Assembly (NCBI GenBank): GCA_026399195.1
Contig: JAPLRK010000080.1
Location: 1-51,128, forward strand
DNA from: Legionellales bacterium
Lineage (GTDB): Bacteria > Pseudomonadota > Gammaproteobacteria > Legionellales > Legionellaceae
Length of the DNA stretch: 51,128 nt
Direction: 5' to 3'
Every line of letters begins with the position of its first letter. Within the stretch, counting starts at the first letter, position 1. The notes below the pieces were generated by a model. That model was not told the DNA's origin, searched no databases, and worked only from the letters and a program-made list of their open reading frames with translations. Below are positions 25,689 through 35,453 of this stretch, piece by piece. A program made the translations under genes and the position numbers.

Positions 25689-27332
25689 CTATTTGCCGTC
25701 GACTGACGTTGGCCCCTCATCACCACACTCTGAATAATTCACTGTGACTTGACCAAGGACTTGCTTCACCCCATCCAATGAATAACCCAGATCATTCGCC
25801 GCACTGAGGATGCCACATCCTGCTTCATCAAAGGTACTGAGCGGCAGCCAATAATCCATATTGGCTTTGACCATCACCTGAAACGCTTTCTTAATGTCCC
25901 AGCTCGGTTGATTGGCTAACAGATAAAACAATCGATTATAGACACCACTGGAATAATGAACATCCATGTCAGGGCGAAAATCAATAGCTTTGTCAATTGA
26001 TTGACCATCACGCCTAGGATCGTCCATGAATCTTAAAGCCAACATCCCACTGTCTTTTTTCAGAATTTCCGTGCCGATGGCCCAAGCATTTTTGCCAAAA
26101 GCATAGTATTCCGCCGCTTGTGCGGCCATATCTGAAAAGGACTCATTGATACCACCCGATTGCCCAAAATACATAAGATCGGAATGTTGCTCGGTAAAAC
26201 CATGGCTCACTTCATGGGCACCAACCCCAATAGAAACCAAAGGATATAATAAAGTATCACCATCTCCAAAGGTCATTTGACGACCATCCCAGAAAGCATT
26301 TTCATAGCCTTTACCAAAGTGAACTCTCATCACCAGTTTCATAGGTTTTTTATCCTGCACAAGGACATCTTGGTCAACCCATTCCTTGTATAAATTTTTA
26401 ATCACTTGCCCCGTATAAAGCGCGTCATTGGATGGGGAGTAGGCTTCATTGTCTAAATCATATCCATCCCTCTGAGATCCTGTCCAATAGGTATTTTCAT
26501 CTAATGAATCGTTATCTGGACAATCAAAACTCATAGCCAGTGCAACACCTGCATATCGATGCTCCATATTAACGACCTTTACCTCATTGTTGGCCAATGT
26601 ACAAAGATCATATCGGGGATCACGCATGATCTTAAGAAAAGGGAGATCTAGACCATATTGATATTTACCTGTCACCGGATTACCGCCAAATCCTTTGGCT
26701 TGCACATATTTTTGCACCGTTTTCAAATCATTCCATTGCAAAAATTGCTTCCCTGTTTGAGCATCTATCAGTGCCGTGGGTCGTTTGGGAATATCATCCA
26801 GTGGGGAAACCAACACACTCACCTGATAAGCCCAAAACGCTTGGTGATGCTGATCCAAATAGATCATGGGCATCACATGCTCCTCACTCACGAGCGCTTG
26901 TGGGTAATTTGCCTTAAATTGTTCCAAAGCAGCCCCAGCGCCACTAACAAAAGATACCGGAGCTCTGCCTAAATCCCGCTCTAGACCATCAAAAACCACG
27001 CCATTCATGCGGATTTTAGGGTCACCATCAAAAGAGTGCACTCTGTCCGAACCGTGCATGATGAGATCACCACCCCACACCGGGAATCCGAGGTAATATT
27101 GTTTGAATCGGGTGTGAGTGATACGACGTTTATCCAGATGTTCTTCTACAAAATTCAAGGTGTTTGTAGATGGGGAGAATGCTGTCTTCATATGAGGCAA
27201 CAGAAGTTGAAAGGTTTGCTTCAACGCAGGGGGTGCGGCATGTTGCAAAGGGATGGGGGTTGCTGCATAAACCGGTGACATCATCATGAGTGAACTGAGA
27301 GAAACCAGTGATAGATACGAATATTGATGCAT
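25689..27332 (-). CDS. Secreted M4-family (thermolysin-like) zinc metalloprotease
   Basis: This 547-residue preproprotein resembles Legionella ProA/Msp. It has a signal peptide (about 1-23, cleavage after PVYA), an FTP/PepSY propeptide (about 30-200), and an M4 catalytic domain. The zinc motif is HEVSH (within VGAHEVSHGFTEQHSD), with the third ligand in GGINESFSDM. The C-terminal helical M4 part includes DVHYSSGVYNRLFY, which contains the conserved substrate-side histidine region. The protease would be exported by Sec and the type II system. The ATG at 27332 follows TAGGAG at 6 bases. The promoter region carries a palindrome (27401-27422). It is convergent with fba. Confidence 0.9.
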   Translation of the reverse strand: MHQYSYLSLVSLSSLMMMSPVYAATPIPLQHAAPPALKQTFQLLLPHMKTAFSPSTNTLNFVEEHLDKRRITHTRFKQYYLGFPVWGGDLIMHGSDRVHSFDGDPKIRMNGVVFDGLERDLGRAPVSFVSGAGAALEQFKANYPQALVSEEHVMPMIYLDQHHQAFWAYQVSVLVSPLDDIPKRPTALIDAQTGKQFLQWNDLKTVQKYVQAKGFGGNPVTGKYQYGLDLPFLKIMRDPRYDLCTLANNEVKVVNMEHRYAGVALAMSFDCPDNDSLDENTYWTGSQRDGYDLDNEAYSPSNDALYTGQVIKNLYKEWVDQDVLVQDKKPMKLVMRVHFGKGYENAFWDGRQMTFGDGDTLLYPLVSIGVGAHEVSHGFTEQHSDLMYFGQSGGINESFSDMAAQAAEYYAFGKNAWAIGTEILKKDSGMLALRFMDDPRRDGQSIDKAIDFRPDMDVHYSSGVYNRLFYLLANQPSWDIKKAFQVMVKANMDYWLPLSTFDEAGCGILSAANDLGYSLDGVKQVLGQVTVNYSECGDEGPTSVDGK

Positions 27333-27647
27333 ATTGAGCTCCTAGATGCGAGTTTTTCCATTTTATTTCCAAGGACTTGGCTTAGCGTCGTAATACTTCA
27401 CGCGCACAGTATATACTGCGCGAATTCATAAAAAAAAACAATGGCTCTTGATCAGTAATTTTCAATGTAGCGATCAACGATGGCTCATTAATGAAAGGTT
27501 AAAGAACCCTTGAGAATGGCGTAATGATGAGGCTTATTCTCAAAAAAAACATTATTCTGAAGCGATCTTGTCGATATCCTCTGGTATATGGACATTTATC
27601 TAAAATTAAGGCAAAATCGCGAAACTAGCTTAACATACTGTGGTTTG
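27333..27647. other. Divergent intergenic region, protease / aroQ
   Basis: About 315 bases without a gene. Besides the palindrome at 27401-27422 it holds an inverted repeat, TTGAGAAT (27510-27517) and ATTCTCAA (27536-27543), followed by a run of A. No clear aroQ promoter was recognised. Confidence 0.4.
27401..27422. promoter_or_regulatory. Palindromic operator-like site upstream of the protease
   Basis: A perfect 12-base palindrome, CAGTATATACTG (27407-27418), is flanked by CGCG on both sides (27401-27404 and 27419-27422). On the minus strand it contains TATACT, a good minus-10 box, about 75 bases before the protease ATG. This suggests a regulator site overlapping the promoter. It does not match the LexA box, whose half-sites are CTGT/ACAG in the opposite order. 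Confidence 0.45.
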
Positions 27648-28091
27648 ATGAAAAAAATTCTTGTTCTGCATGGACCCAATTTAAACCTACTTGGCTTACG
27701 GGAACCCTCCACATATGGTGCCACAACGTTGGCTGAAATTAACCAGCTTCTTGAAAAAAAAGCAAGCCTTGCTCATCTCGCCTTAATCGCCAAACAAAGC
27801 AACAGTGAAGCCGAGTTGATCGAATTCATTCATCAAAGCCTGCAGGTGCCCTATGATTATCTCATCATCAATCCCGCGGCCTTCACGCATTCAAGCATTG
27901 CCCTTCGTGATGCACTTTTAGCCGTGAAAATCCCTTTTATTGAAATACACATCAGTAATATTTATGCTCGAGAGTCCTTTCGACAACACTCCTATTTTTC
28001 TGATATCGCCGAGGGCGTTATCACAGGGTTTGGGTCTAATGGATACCTTTTGGCCTTACAAGCCATTATTGAACACTTCAGAGAGTCATGA
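27648..28091 (+). CDS. aroQ: Type II 3-dehydroquinate dehydratase
   Basis: This cytoplasmic shikimate-pathway enzyme converts 3-dehydroquinate to 3-dehydroshikimate and forms dodecamers. Family signatures are [12 protein letters not shown] at the N terminus, the lid with [12 protein letters not shown], and [17 protein letters not shown] with the catalytic histidine. The chosen ATG at 27648 gives 147 residues, the normal length. The frame is open 60 bases further upstream, but that extension is not family-like. It is the first gene of aroQ-accB-accC-prmA. The accB start follows after 3 bases, a gene order usual in gammaproteobacteria. Confidence 0.92.
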   Translation: MKKILVLHGPNLNLLGLREPSTYGATTLAEINQLLEKKASLAHLALIAKQSNSEAELIEFIHQSLQVPYDYLIINPAAFTHSSIALRDALLAVKIPFIEIHISNIYARESFRQHSYFSDIAEGVITGFGSNGYLLALQAIIEHFRES

Positions 28092-28094
28092 TCA

Positions 28095-28535
28095 ATGGAT
28101 ATTCGAAAAATTAAAAAATTAATAGAATTGCTTGAAGAAACCGGCATTTCTGAAATTGAAATCAAGGAGGGCGAGGAGTCATTACGCCTCAGTCGTCATA
28201 GCCCATCCCTCGAAGCACCCTACGCGCGCTATGCCCCTCCCATACAACAGCCCACGGTTCATCATGCACCTGAGACCCCATCAAAAGAAAGTGTCAAACA
28301 TGCCCATTCATTACGTGCGCCAATGGTGGGCACCATGTATCTCTCCCCATCACCTGACGCTCCCCCTTTTGTAACTCTAGGGCAATCCGTAAAAGCCGGA
28401 GATACCATGTGCATCATTGAAGCCATGAAAATGTTTAATGAAATCGAAGCTGACCGATCTGGGGTCGTTAAGGCTATTCTTGTTGAGAATGGTGATCCTG
28501 TGGAGTATGACCAGCCCTTGTTGACCATCGAATAA
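28095..28535 (+). CDS. accB: Biotin carboxyl carrier protein of acetyl-CoA carboxylase
   Basis: The 146-residue carrier subunit shuttles carboxybiotin between AccC and the carboxyltransferase in the first step of fatty acid synthesis. It has an N-terminal AccC-interacting helix region (1-35), a proline-rich linker (about 38-65), and a biotinyl domain. The biotin lysine is K112 in [12 protein letters not shown]; the usual EAMKMMN has an F for the second M. It sits between aroQ and accC, with 11 bases to accC. Confidence 0.95.
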   Translation: MDIRKIKKLIELLEETGISEIEIKEGEESLRLSRHSPSLEAPYARYAPPIQQPTVHHAPETPSKESVKHAHSLRAPMVGTMYLSPSPDAPPFVTLGQSVKAGDTMCIIEAMKMFNEIEADRSGVVKAILVENGDPVEYDQPLLTIE

Positions 28536-28546
28536 GGACTGGCGAG

Positions 28547-29887
28547 ATGTTAAGTAAAATCGTGATTGCAAACCGTGGTGAAATTGCCCTTAGAATTTTG
28601 CGCGCCTGTAAAGAGCTCGGAGTTCAAACAGTTGCTGTTCACTCCGATGTCGATAAAGACTTACTGCATGTGCGTCTTGCGGATGAAACCGTCTGCATAG
28701 GACCTGCCAATGCCCAAAAAAGCTATCTGAATATTCCGGCCATCATTTCTGCCGCTGAAATCACGGATGCTGTCGCCATCCACCCAGGCTATGGTTTTCT
28801 GGCTGAAAATGCCGATTTCGCTGATATTGTTGAGCAAAGTGGCTTTCGATTCATAGGTCCAAGGCCAGAAACCATCCGCTTGATGGGCGATAAAGTATCC
28901 GCCATTGCTGCCATGAAGAAAGCAGGGGTGCCTTGCGTCCCAGGATCTGATGGGCCATTAACAGATGACGATTTTCTAAATTTGTCTTTGGGTCGAAAAA
29001 TCGGGTATCCCGTGATCATCAAAGCCGCTGGGGGCGGCGGTGGCCGGGGAATGCGAGTGGTTCACACGGAAGCCAATCTTCTCAATGCCATTGCGCTCAC
29101 ACGCAGTGAGGCAAAGGCCGCGTTCAATAATCCTGTCGTCTACATGGAAAAATTCCTTGAAAATCCTCGGCATATTGAGTTTCAAGTCTTAGGCGATGGG
29201 AAAGGCAAAGCCATTCATTTAGGCGAACGCGACTGCTCCATGCAACGTCGCCATCAAAAAGTGATAGAAGAAGCCCCTGCCCCAGGCATCACCCCTAAAA
29301 TACGCGCGAAAATGGGCGAATGTGTCGTCAGTGCGTGTCGTCATTTACAATACCGGGGTGCAGGAACCTTTGAATTTTTATATCAAGACAACTGTTTTTA
29401 TTTCATCGAAATGAACACGCGGATCCAGGTGGAGCACCCCATCACGGAGTTGATCACAGGCATCGATTTGGTGAAGGAACAAATCAAAATTGCAAGTGAT
29501 TTGCCGTTTACGCACCATCAGGCCAACATCAAATTGCGCGGGCATGCCATAGAATGCCGAATCAATGCGGAAGATGCTAAAACTTTTGTCCCTTCCCCTG
29601 GCACGATACGATTATTGCATCAACCAGCAGGTCCTGGGATCCGATTTGATTCTCATATTTACAGCAGTTATACGGTCCCACCGAACTATGACTCCTTGAT
29701 AGGCAAGTTGATAAGTTATGGAGAAACCCGGGAAGAGGCCATCGGTAGAATGCGAAATGCTTTGGATGAAATCATCATCGAGGGCATAAAAACCAACATC
29801 GAACTGCATCATCGAATCATGATTGACAAGGAATTCATACAAGGTGGTACCAATATCCACTACTTAGAAAAGTTACTCAAAATGTAG
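28547..29887 (+). CDS. accC: Biotin carboxylase of acetyl-CoA carboxylase
   Basis: This 446-residue ATP-grasp enzyme carboxylates biotin on AccB with ATP and bicarbonate. The order is: N-terminal domain ([14 protein letters not shown]), the ATP-grasp lid with the glycine-rich loop [11 protein letters not shown] (about 160-170), the active-site segment [28 protein letters not shown], and the C-terminal biotin carboxylase domain with ECRINAED. The length is usual for the family. It is co-transcribed with accB; prmA begins 10 bases downstream. Confidence 0.95.
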   Translation: MLSKIVIANRGEIALRILRACKELGVQTVAVHSDVDKDLLHVRLADETVCIGPANAQKSYLNIPAIISAAEITDAVAIHPGYGFLAENADFADIVEQSGFRFIGPRPETIRLMGDKVSAIAAMKKAGVPCVPGSDGPLTDDDFLNLSLGRKIGYPVIIKAAGGGGGRGMRVVHTEANLLNAIALTRSEAKAAFNNPVVYMEKFLENPRHIEFQVLGDGKGKAIHLGERDCSMQRRHQKVIEEAPAPGITPKIRAKMGECVVSACRHLQYRGAGTFEFLYQDNCFYFIEMNTRIQVEHPITELITGIDLVKEQIKIASDLPFTHHQANIKLRGHAIECRINAEDAKTFVPSPGTIRLLHQPAGPGIRFDSHIYSSYTVPPNYDSLIGKLISYGETREEAIGRMRNALDEIIIEGIKTNIELHHRIMIDKEFIQGGTNIHYLEKLLKM

Positions 29888-29896
29888 GTCACACAT

Positions 29897-30778
29897 ATGT
29901 TCCAATTAGAGGTCACCTCGTGTCATCGTGATGATGTTCAAAACATCAGCGAAGCCTTAGTCGCAACCCATGCCTTATCCGTGACGCTAACGGACAAGTA
30001 TGACGACGCAATTTTAGAACCCGCTCTAGGCACCACGCCTTTATGGCCTCATGTTGTGGTAACGGCCGTTTTTGAACAGGAGCTTGAGGCGGAATTAGCG
30101 AGACTCGCCTTATCTTCGCGTTTTCCAGAGCTTATTTTCACTCTGAATACCCTGCCCTCACAAGATTGGCAGCAAGTTTCAATCGTCGATATCAAGCCCC
30201 AACGTTTTGGCAAACGATTATGGATCTGTCCTTCTTGGTTAACACCACCTGAGCCCGATGCCGTTCATCTCATCCTTGATCCAGGTTTGGCCTTTGGCAC
30301 AGGCACGCATCCAACCACCGCCTTATGTCTCACGTGGTTAGAGCAGGCCTCATTAACCCATCAAACAATGATTGACTATGGCTCAGGATCTGGCATCTTA
30401 GCCCTTGCCGCCCTAAAACTTGGGGCACGCCATGTGGATGCTGTCGATATTGATGAGCAGGCCATCCTTGCCACAAAAAACAACGCAGACGCCAATCAAA
30501 TTCCTGAAACACACCTAACAGTAGGTTTTCCAGATCAATTAACAAAACCTGTAGACATTCTGATAGCCAACATCTTACTGTTACCTTTGAAGGCGTTGAA
30601 ACATCCCTTTCACCAACTGATAAACCCCAATGGGACGCTGGTTGTTTCAGGTCTTTTGGAAAGTCAGATGGAGGAACTTATCGAAGCCTACCGTATGGCG
30701 TTCACCCCAACCTCATCGCTTGTCAAAGAAGGTTGGGGATTATTAGTATTTTCTAGGACAGAAGATGCAATGCCTTAA
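29897..30778 (+). CDS. prmA: Ribosomal protein L11 methyltransferase
   Basis: This 293-residue enzyme trimethylates ribosomal protein L11. It has an N-terminal L11-recognition domain (about 1-90) and a Rossmann SAM-binding domain. The family signature [14 protein letters not shown] is complete, followed by motif [19 protein letters not shown] and the catalytic-domain segment ANILLLPL in place of the more usual ANILAGPL. It is the last gene of the aroQ-acc cluster. Its end overlaps the end of the convergent mdh by 26 bases. Confidence 0.92.
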   Translation: MFQLEVTSCHRDDVQNISEALVATHALSVTLTDKYDDAILEPALGTTPLWPHVVVTAVFEQELEAELARLALSSRFPELIFTLNTLPSQDWQQVSIVDIKPQRFGKRLWICPSWLTPPEPDAVHLILDPGLAFGTGTHPTTALCLTWLEQASLTHQTMIDYGSGSGILALAALKLGARHVDAVDIDEQAILATKNNADANQIPETHLTVGFPDQLTKPVDILIANILLLPLKALKHPFHQLINPNGTLVVSGLLESQMEELIEAYRMAFTPTSSLVKEGWGLLVFSRTEDAMP

Positions 30779-31772
30779 CGGCATCCCGTTCAGCTTTCAA
30801 TTCATTTAAAGTATCGTTGAATTTTCCTTGTGCATACTCATTAAAGGTTAAGCCCTCGACCACCTTCAAGGCGCCGTGTTCATGACCTATTCGACGAAGC
30901 ACGCCCACTTCATATCGGCATGGGAATGAAAAAATCAATCCCTCATCAACCCCATATTCTCCATGCGAACAACGAGCCATTGAAAATGTCTCGCCTGCCG
31001 CGGTATCCACCACAAGATGTCGAACCCCTTGGACAATCGCATTCGCTGCAGAAGCCGCAGATGATGCACCTCGGGCCTTGAGAATAGCAGCGCCGCGTTG
31101 TTGTACGGTGGGCACGAAAATCTCTTTCAACCACGAGGGATCATCAATCACTTCTGCCGCAGAGATCCCGTTGATTTTCGCATGATAAAAATCGGGAAAC
31201 TGCGTTGAAGAATGATTACCCCAGATGGTCATTTGACTCACTGCCGTGATATCAACTCCGGCCTTTTTAGCCAATTGCGTGCGCCCACGAAGTTCATCTA
31301 ACATGGTCATTGCAAAAAAGCGTTCGTTTGGAATATCTTTGGCATGATGGCTTGCTATTAAACAGTTGGTGTTACAAGGATTCCCCACCACAAAAACAGA
31401 AACATCATCACTGGCATAATCATTGAGGGCTTGCCCTTGCAGCGTAAAAATACTGCCATTGATCTGCAGCAAATCAGATCGCTCCATCCCTTGTTTTCTA
31501 GGCACTGAACCCACCAATAAGGCCCAATTCACGCCGTCGAACCCCTCTTTTAAATCAGAAGTACACACGATACGCTTCAACCTTGGAAAGGCGCAATCAT
31601 CCAATTCCATGGCGACCCCTTCGAGAGCGGGCATGGCCTGCTCTAACTCCAAAAGATTCAACTCAACGTCAACATCATCACCAAAGATTTGCCCTGAGGC
31701 GATGCGAAATAACAAAGCATAACCAATTTGACCTGCGGCACCAGTTACGGCAATTCGTACTCGTTTGTTCAT
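30753..31772 (-). CDS. mdh: Malate dehydrogenase
   Basis: This 339-residue NAD-dependent enzyme interconverts malate and oxaloacetate in the citric acid cycle. It belongs to the cytosolic-type (group 2) MDH used by Coxiella and Legionella, which differs from the 312-residue E. coli type. The NAD-binding [11 protein letters not shown] motif (11-21), the [14 protein letters not shown] substrate loop (R92, R98), [16 protein letters not shown] (D159, R162), and the catalytic H187 in IWGNHSS are all present. The start is supported by TGAGGA 6 bases before the ATG. It is divergent from hemW, with 77 bases between the two starts. Confidence 0.92.
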   Translation of the reverse strand: MNKRVRIAVTGAAGQIGYALLFRIASGQIFGDDVDVELNLLELEQAMPALEGVAMELDDCAFPRLKRIVCTSDLKEGFDGVNWALLVGSVPRKQGMERSDLLQINGSIFTLQGQALNDYASDDVSVFVVGNPCNTNCLIASHHAKDIPNERFFAMTMLDELRGRTQLAKKAGVDITAVSQMTIWGNHSSTQFPDFYHAKINGISAAEVIDDPSWLKEIFVPTVQQRGAAILKARGASSAASAANAIVQGVRHLVVDTAAGETFSMARCSHGEYGVDEGLIFSFPCRYEVGVLRRIGHEHGALKVVEGLTFNEYAQGKFNDTLNELKAERDAVKALHLLS

Positions 31773-31849
31773 TTTTATTCCTCATTTGCCAACATTTTTT
31801 AATCTCCCATGATACTATTGCCGACTTGAACAAACCAGTCCTTCAAAAC

Positions 31850-32986
31850 ATGTTGCCATTATCTCTCTACATTCATATCCCTTGGTGCCTTCGCAAATGC
31901 CCTTATTGCGATTTTAATTCACATCTTAGCCCAGGAATCCTTCCTGAAAATCGTTATGTTGATGCATTGGTAGCTGATTTAAAACAAGATTTAGAGTGGA
32001 TGCCTGCAAGACCCATTCACTCTATTTTCATTGGTGGAGGCACTCCTAGCTTATTTTCAGCAGCGGCATTTGAATCTTTATTCTACAAAATTCAGGCGCT
32101 TTTGCCTTTTGCACCTCACATAGAAATAACTTTAGAAGCAAATCCTGGCACGGTCGAGCAACAGCGGTTTACAGAGTATCGCGCTCTGGGCATCAACCGT
32201 CTGTCCTTAGGCATACAAAGTTTTAACGATCTCCATTTGAAAAGGTTAGGTCGGATTCATGACGCATCTGAAGCCCATCGTGCCATTGACAGCGCGCGAG
32301 GGGCTGGGTTTGATAATCTTAACCTTGATCTCATGCATGGGCTCCCAGAACAATCGATACAACAGGGTTTGGATGATCTGAACATGGCGATGACTCATCA
32401 ACCTGAACATCTGTCTTGGTATCAGTTAACCCTTGAGCCCAACACCGTTTTTTATAAAACACAGCCCCTACTGCCCTGTGAAGATGAACTAGACCAACTT
32501 GAGCAAGAAGGCTTCACTCTCTTAGCAGAAAAGGGCTTTCAACGGTATGAAATTTCAGCATTCCATCAAGCAAACCTCCCTTCTCGACATAACCTCAACT
32601 ATTGGTTATTCGGGGACTACCTTGGCATTGGTGCAGGCGCTCATGGAAAAGGGACTGATCCTTTGCAAAAAGTCATCTATAGGACGCGAAAGCAACGCCA
32701 ACCCAATGACTATCTGAATCCAAGCAAACCTGCTCTTGTAGAAAAAAAGATCATCGACCCCTCATCTCTGATCTTCGAATTCATGCTGAACACAACCCGC
32801 TTACAACAACCCATCCCCAACACCTTATTCACCGAGCGAACCGCAAGACCTTTTGATGAATTAGCACCCTTCCTCTTGAAAGCCCAAACGAAAGGACTCA
32901 TCACCTTGCAACCTACGCACTGGCAAGTCACCCCCTTCGGTCGACAATTTACCAATGATTTGCAAGCTATTTTTTTACCAGACTAA
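31850..32986 (+). CDS. hemW: HemW, radical SAM heme chaperone
   Basis: This 378-residue protein of the oxygen-independent coproporphyrinogen oxidase-like family is now understood as a heme chaperone (HemW). The iron-sulfur motif near the N terminus, PWCLRKCPYCDFN (C13, C17, C20), has the HemW form CxxxCxxC. GGGTPS, LEANPGTVE, GINRLSLGIQSF and the C-terminal HemN-like domain follow. The ATG at 31850 gives the family start LSLYIHIPWC and the normal length. A much longer upstream extension of the frame runs antisense into mdh and is rejected. In enterobacteria hemW lies after rdgB; here it stands alone between mdh and plsY. Confidence 0.9.
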   Translation: MLPLSLYIHIPWCLRKCPYCDFNSHLSPGILPENRYVDALVADLKQDLEWMPARPIHSIFIGGGTPSLFSAAAFESLFYKIQALLPFAPHIEITLEANPGTVEQQRFTEYRALGINRLSLGIQSFNDLHLKRLGRIHDASEAHRAIDSARGAGFDNLNLDLMHGLPEQSIQQGLDDLNMAMTHQPEHLSWYQLTLEPNTVFYKTQPLLPCEDELDQLEQEGFTLLAEKGFQRYEISAFHQANLPSRHNLNYWLFGDYLGIGAGAHGKGTDPLQKVIYRTRKQRQPNDYLNPSKPALVEKKIIDPSSLIFEFMLNTTRLQQPIPNTLFTERTARPFDELAPFLLKAQTKGLITLQPTHWQVTPFGRQFTNDLQAIFLPD

Positions 32987-33055
32987 GGATCGCGCCCTAA
33001 ATGATTCCAAAAGGGGCGTTTTTCGCTGATAATGAAGCTCTTATATGGAGGATTT

Positions 33056-33661
33056 ATGTGGTCAATCGTTTTATTTCTAATTTGCACCCTCACGGCCTAT
33101 CTTGTGGGTTCCATTTGCTCTGCTGTTATCGTGGGTCGCCTATTTGATTTGCCAGATCCAAGACAAGAAGGCTCTCAAAATCCAGGCGCCACCAATGTGT
33201 TGAGATTGGCTGGGAAAAAATATGCGATCATGGTCTTACTGGCCGATATGCTCAAAGGCCTCCTTCCCGTTTTGATGGCACACGTCTTAACTGCAAGCAT
33301 AACCCTTCTTGGATTGACATGCCTTGCCGCAGTCCTTGGCCACATATACCCCATTTTTTTCAATTTCAAAGGGGGTAAAGGCGTGGCTACTGCCATTGGG
33401 GCGCTGCTTGGCTTTCATTTTTTATTAGGCGCCCTGGTCATTGTCATCTGGGTTTTAGTGGCTTATACCACACGCTACTCTTCTTTAGCATCCCTGATCT
33501 CCATCACCCTCGCCCCTTTATTTGCCATGGCTTTTTCGGGTAGTATTTTTCCATTTCTACCCCTGTTGATGATGGCCGTCTTGATTCTCTATCAACATTT
33601 AGACAACATCAAACGTCTGTTGGATGGCCAAGAGACTAAAATCAACTTAGGATCATCATAG
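33056..33661 (+). CDS. plsY: Acyl-phosphate glycerol-3-phosphate acyltransferase
   Basis: PlsY is a polytopic inner-membrane enzyme that moves acyl groups from acyl-phosphate to glycerol 3-phosphate, the first step of phospholipid synthesis. The 201-residue protein has about five membrane helices. The three family motifs are clear: [12 protein letters not shown] with the upstream [27 protein letters not shown], and the C-terminal [11 protein letters not shown]. The ATG at 33056 follows GGAGG and is preferred to an in-frame ATG at 33032, which has no ribosome site and gives an unusual N terminus. The end overlaps the convergent tsaD by 6 bases. Confidence 0.9.
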   Translation: MWSIVLFLICTLTAYLVGSICSAVIVGRLFDLPDPRQEGSQNPGATNVLRLAGKKYAIMVLLADMLKGLLPVLMAHVLTASITLLGLTCLAAVLGHIYPIFFNFKGGKGVATAIGALLGFHFLLGALVIVIWVLVAYTTRYSSLASLISITLAPLFAMAFSGSIFPFLPLLMMAVLILYQHLDNIKRLLDGQETKINLGSS

Positions 33662-34666
33662 TGGCCAGCGCGCTTTCACATCGATAGCAAGGGTCGCATC
33701 CTTTTCTCCTTGAAGCAGATGCAAACACCCTGCATAGGCGACCATGGCACCATTGTCAGTGCAATACTCTATTCTTGGGAAGAACACATGTCCTTGCAAC
33801 TCAGACATCAACTGGGTGAGACACTCGCGAAGTGCACGGTTGGCACCTACGCCACCGGCTATGACCATCCGCGGACAAGCTGTCTGTTTGAGAGCACGGC
33901 GACATTTGATGAGCAAAGTATCAACGACGGCATCTTGAAAGGCTTTGGCGATGGCACTTTTGGCGCTAAAATCCTTCGTACTTTGCAACCAAGTCGTCAG
34001 AGCGTGAGTTTTAAGCCCACTGAAGCTAAAATCTAATCCCGGTCGATGGGTCATAGGCCTTGGAAAGGGTGGGAGGAGCTGTTCGTTTTGATCATCCCAC
34101 GCATCGGCCAGGCCGGCAAGGGCTGCCCCTCCTGGATAAGGGATCCCCATTAATTTTGCTGTCTTATCAAAAGCCTCTCCCACAGCGTCATCCAGCGTAT
34201 GCCCTAACAATTCATACTGACCCAAGGCATGGGCCAGGATAAGCTCTGTGTGTCCACCTGAAACCAATAACACCAGATAAGGAAAATGGAGCTCAGGATG
34301 TTCAAGACTCGCCGCTAATAAATGAGCTTCTAAATGATGAACAGCAATGGAGGGTATTTGGAGCGCAAAGGCCAAACTTTTTGCAAAAGAAGCGCCTGCT
34401 AACAGTGCCCCAATTAAGCCAGGTCCGTTGGTATATGCGACGGCGTTTAACTCAGCCAGCCTTATTTTTGACCGATCAAGAACCTCATCAACCAAAGGAA
34501 CCAGATGCGTTACATGTTCTCTAGAGGCCAATTCAGGTACAACCCCACCAAAACGTTGATGGGTGGTTATTTGTGAATGAAGTGCATGTGCCAAAAGACC
34601 TTCTGCATCGTCATAAACAGCAACGCCTGTGTCATCACAAGAGGTTTCTATGCCCAATACCCGCAT
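33656..34666 (-). CDS. tsaD: tRNA N6-threonylcarbamoyladenosine synthase, TsaD
   Basis: This 336-residue protein is the catalytic subunit that puts threonylcarbamoyl on A37 of ANN-decoding tRNAs, together with TsaB, TsaC and TsaE. ASKHA-fold motifs are present: [13 protein letters not shown] at the N terminus, the metal-binding HLEAH (H111, H115), [10 protein letters not shown], and the C-terminal IAGGVGAN and D(N)GAM segments. The ATG at 34666 follows AGGTGG. It is divergent from rpsU, the conserved gene pair of most proteobacteria (tsaD / rpsU-dnaG). Confidence 0.95.
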   Translation of the reverse strand: MRVLGIETSCDDTGVAVYDDAEGLLAHALHSQITTHQRFGGVVPELASREHVTHLVPLVDEVLDRSKIRLAELNAVAYTNGPGLIGALLAGASFAKSLAFALQIPSIAVHHLEAHLLAASLEHPELHFPYLVLLVSGGHTELILAHALGQYELLGHTLDDAVGEAFDKTAKLMGIPYPGGAALAGLADAWDDQNEQLLPPFPRPMTHRPGLDFSFSGLKTHALTTWLQSTKDFSAKSAIAKAFQDAVVDTLLIKCRRALKQTACPRMVIAGGVGANRALRECLTQLMSELQGHVFFPRIEYCTDNGAMVAYAGCLHLLQGEKDATLAIDVKARWPL

Positions 34667-34705
34667 ACCGCACCACCTAAAATTGAGAATAATACCTGAA
34701 TAGAC

Positions 34706-34734
34706 TTGACGATTGAAGAGATGAGCACTAGAAT
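34706..34734 (+). promoter_or_regulatory. Promoter of rpsU-yqeY-dnaG
   Basis: TTGACG, a 17-base spacer and TAGAAT form a near-consensus sigma70 promoter about 35 bases upstream of rpsU. Confidence 0.6.
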
Positions 34735-34768
34735 CGCCGTTTGTGTCAATAAACCTGAGGACTGTTGA

Positions 34769-34996
34769 ATGCCTACTGTTCGCGTGAAAGAAGGCGAAAA
34801 CCCTGAATACGCATTGCGTCGTTTTAAGCGTTCCTGTGAAAAAGCAGGAATTTTAACTGAATTACGTCGTCGTGAATTTTATGAAAAACCCACAGCTGAA
34901 CGCAAGCGCAAGCAAGCAGCCGCTGTGAAGCGTCATTTGAAAAAACTATCTCGTGATACCTCGGCCAGACGCACTGTCAAACACCGACGGAAATAA
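34769..34996 (+). CDS. rpsU: Ribosomal protein S21
   Basis: This 75-residue basic protein of the small ribosomal subunit matches S21: [24 protein letters not shown] at the N terminus, [16 protein letters not shown] in the middle, and a very basic tail. A GAGGA site precedes the start. It heads rpsU-yqeY-dnaG, the start of the macromolecular synthesis operon. Confidence 0.95.
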   Translation: MPTVRVKEGENPEYALRRFKRSCEKAGILTELRRREFYEKPTAERKRKQAAAVKRHLKKLSRDTSARRTVKHRRK

Positions 34997-35006
34997 GAAA
35001 CCACGT

Positions 35007-35450
35007 ATGAACATCAAAGACCGCCTTTATAACGACGTTAAAGACGCAATGCGCGCCAGGGATAAAGATAAGCTCGGCGTTTTGCGTCTGATCACGGCCG
35101 CAGTCAAACAAGTGGAAGTGGATGAACGCATTGAGGTTGATGAAGCACGAATGCTTGTTATTTTAGATAAGCTCGTCAAGCAACGTAAAGAATCCATCTC
35201 CCAATTTCAATCAGCCGCTCGTGATGATTTGGTGGCTCAAGAGCAATTTGAGCTGGATATTCTTAACCAATACTTGCCCGAACCCATGTCTGATTCAGAA
35301 ATCACTCAACTGGTTGAACAAGCATTGACCGATTTGAGTGCCAGTAAAATGAGCGATATGGGCCGAGTAATGGCCCAGTTAAAACCCCTCATGCAAGGTC
35401 GTGCCGACATGTCCCTTGTAAGCGCTATGATTAAGGGTAAGTTAGCTTAA
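35007..35450 (+). CDS. yqeY: GatB/YqeY domain protein
   Basis: This 147-residue protein belongs to the YqeY family, related to the tRNA-binding tail domain of GatB (the amidotransferase of Gln-tRNA/Asn-tRNA synthesis). The family start IKDRLYNDVKDAMRARDKDKLGVLRLI, then QFELDILNQYLPEPMS and the C-terminal MGRVMAQLKP are all present. The precise role of stand-alone YqeY is not settled. The ATG at 35007 is chosen because an upstream extension of the frame overlaps rpsU. It lies between rpsU and dnaG, as in Legionella and many other gammaproteobacteria. Confidence 0.9.
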   Translation: MNIKDRLYNDVKDAMRARDKDKLGVLRLITAAVKQVEVDERIEVDEARMLVILDKLVKQRKESISQFQSAARDDLVAQEQFELDILNQYLPEPMSDSEITQLVEQALTDLSASKMSDMGRVMAQLKPLMQGRADMSLVSAMIKGKLA

Positions 35451-35453
35451 CCT

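Noticed and set aside
27401-27422. LexA box upstream of the protease
   Set aside because: The half-sites are CAGT/ACTG, the reverse of the CTGT/ACAG arrangement needed.
31583-31849. N-terminal extension of hemW over mdh
   Set aside because: It is antisense to the conserved N terminus of malate dehydrogenase, and the family start is at 31850.
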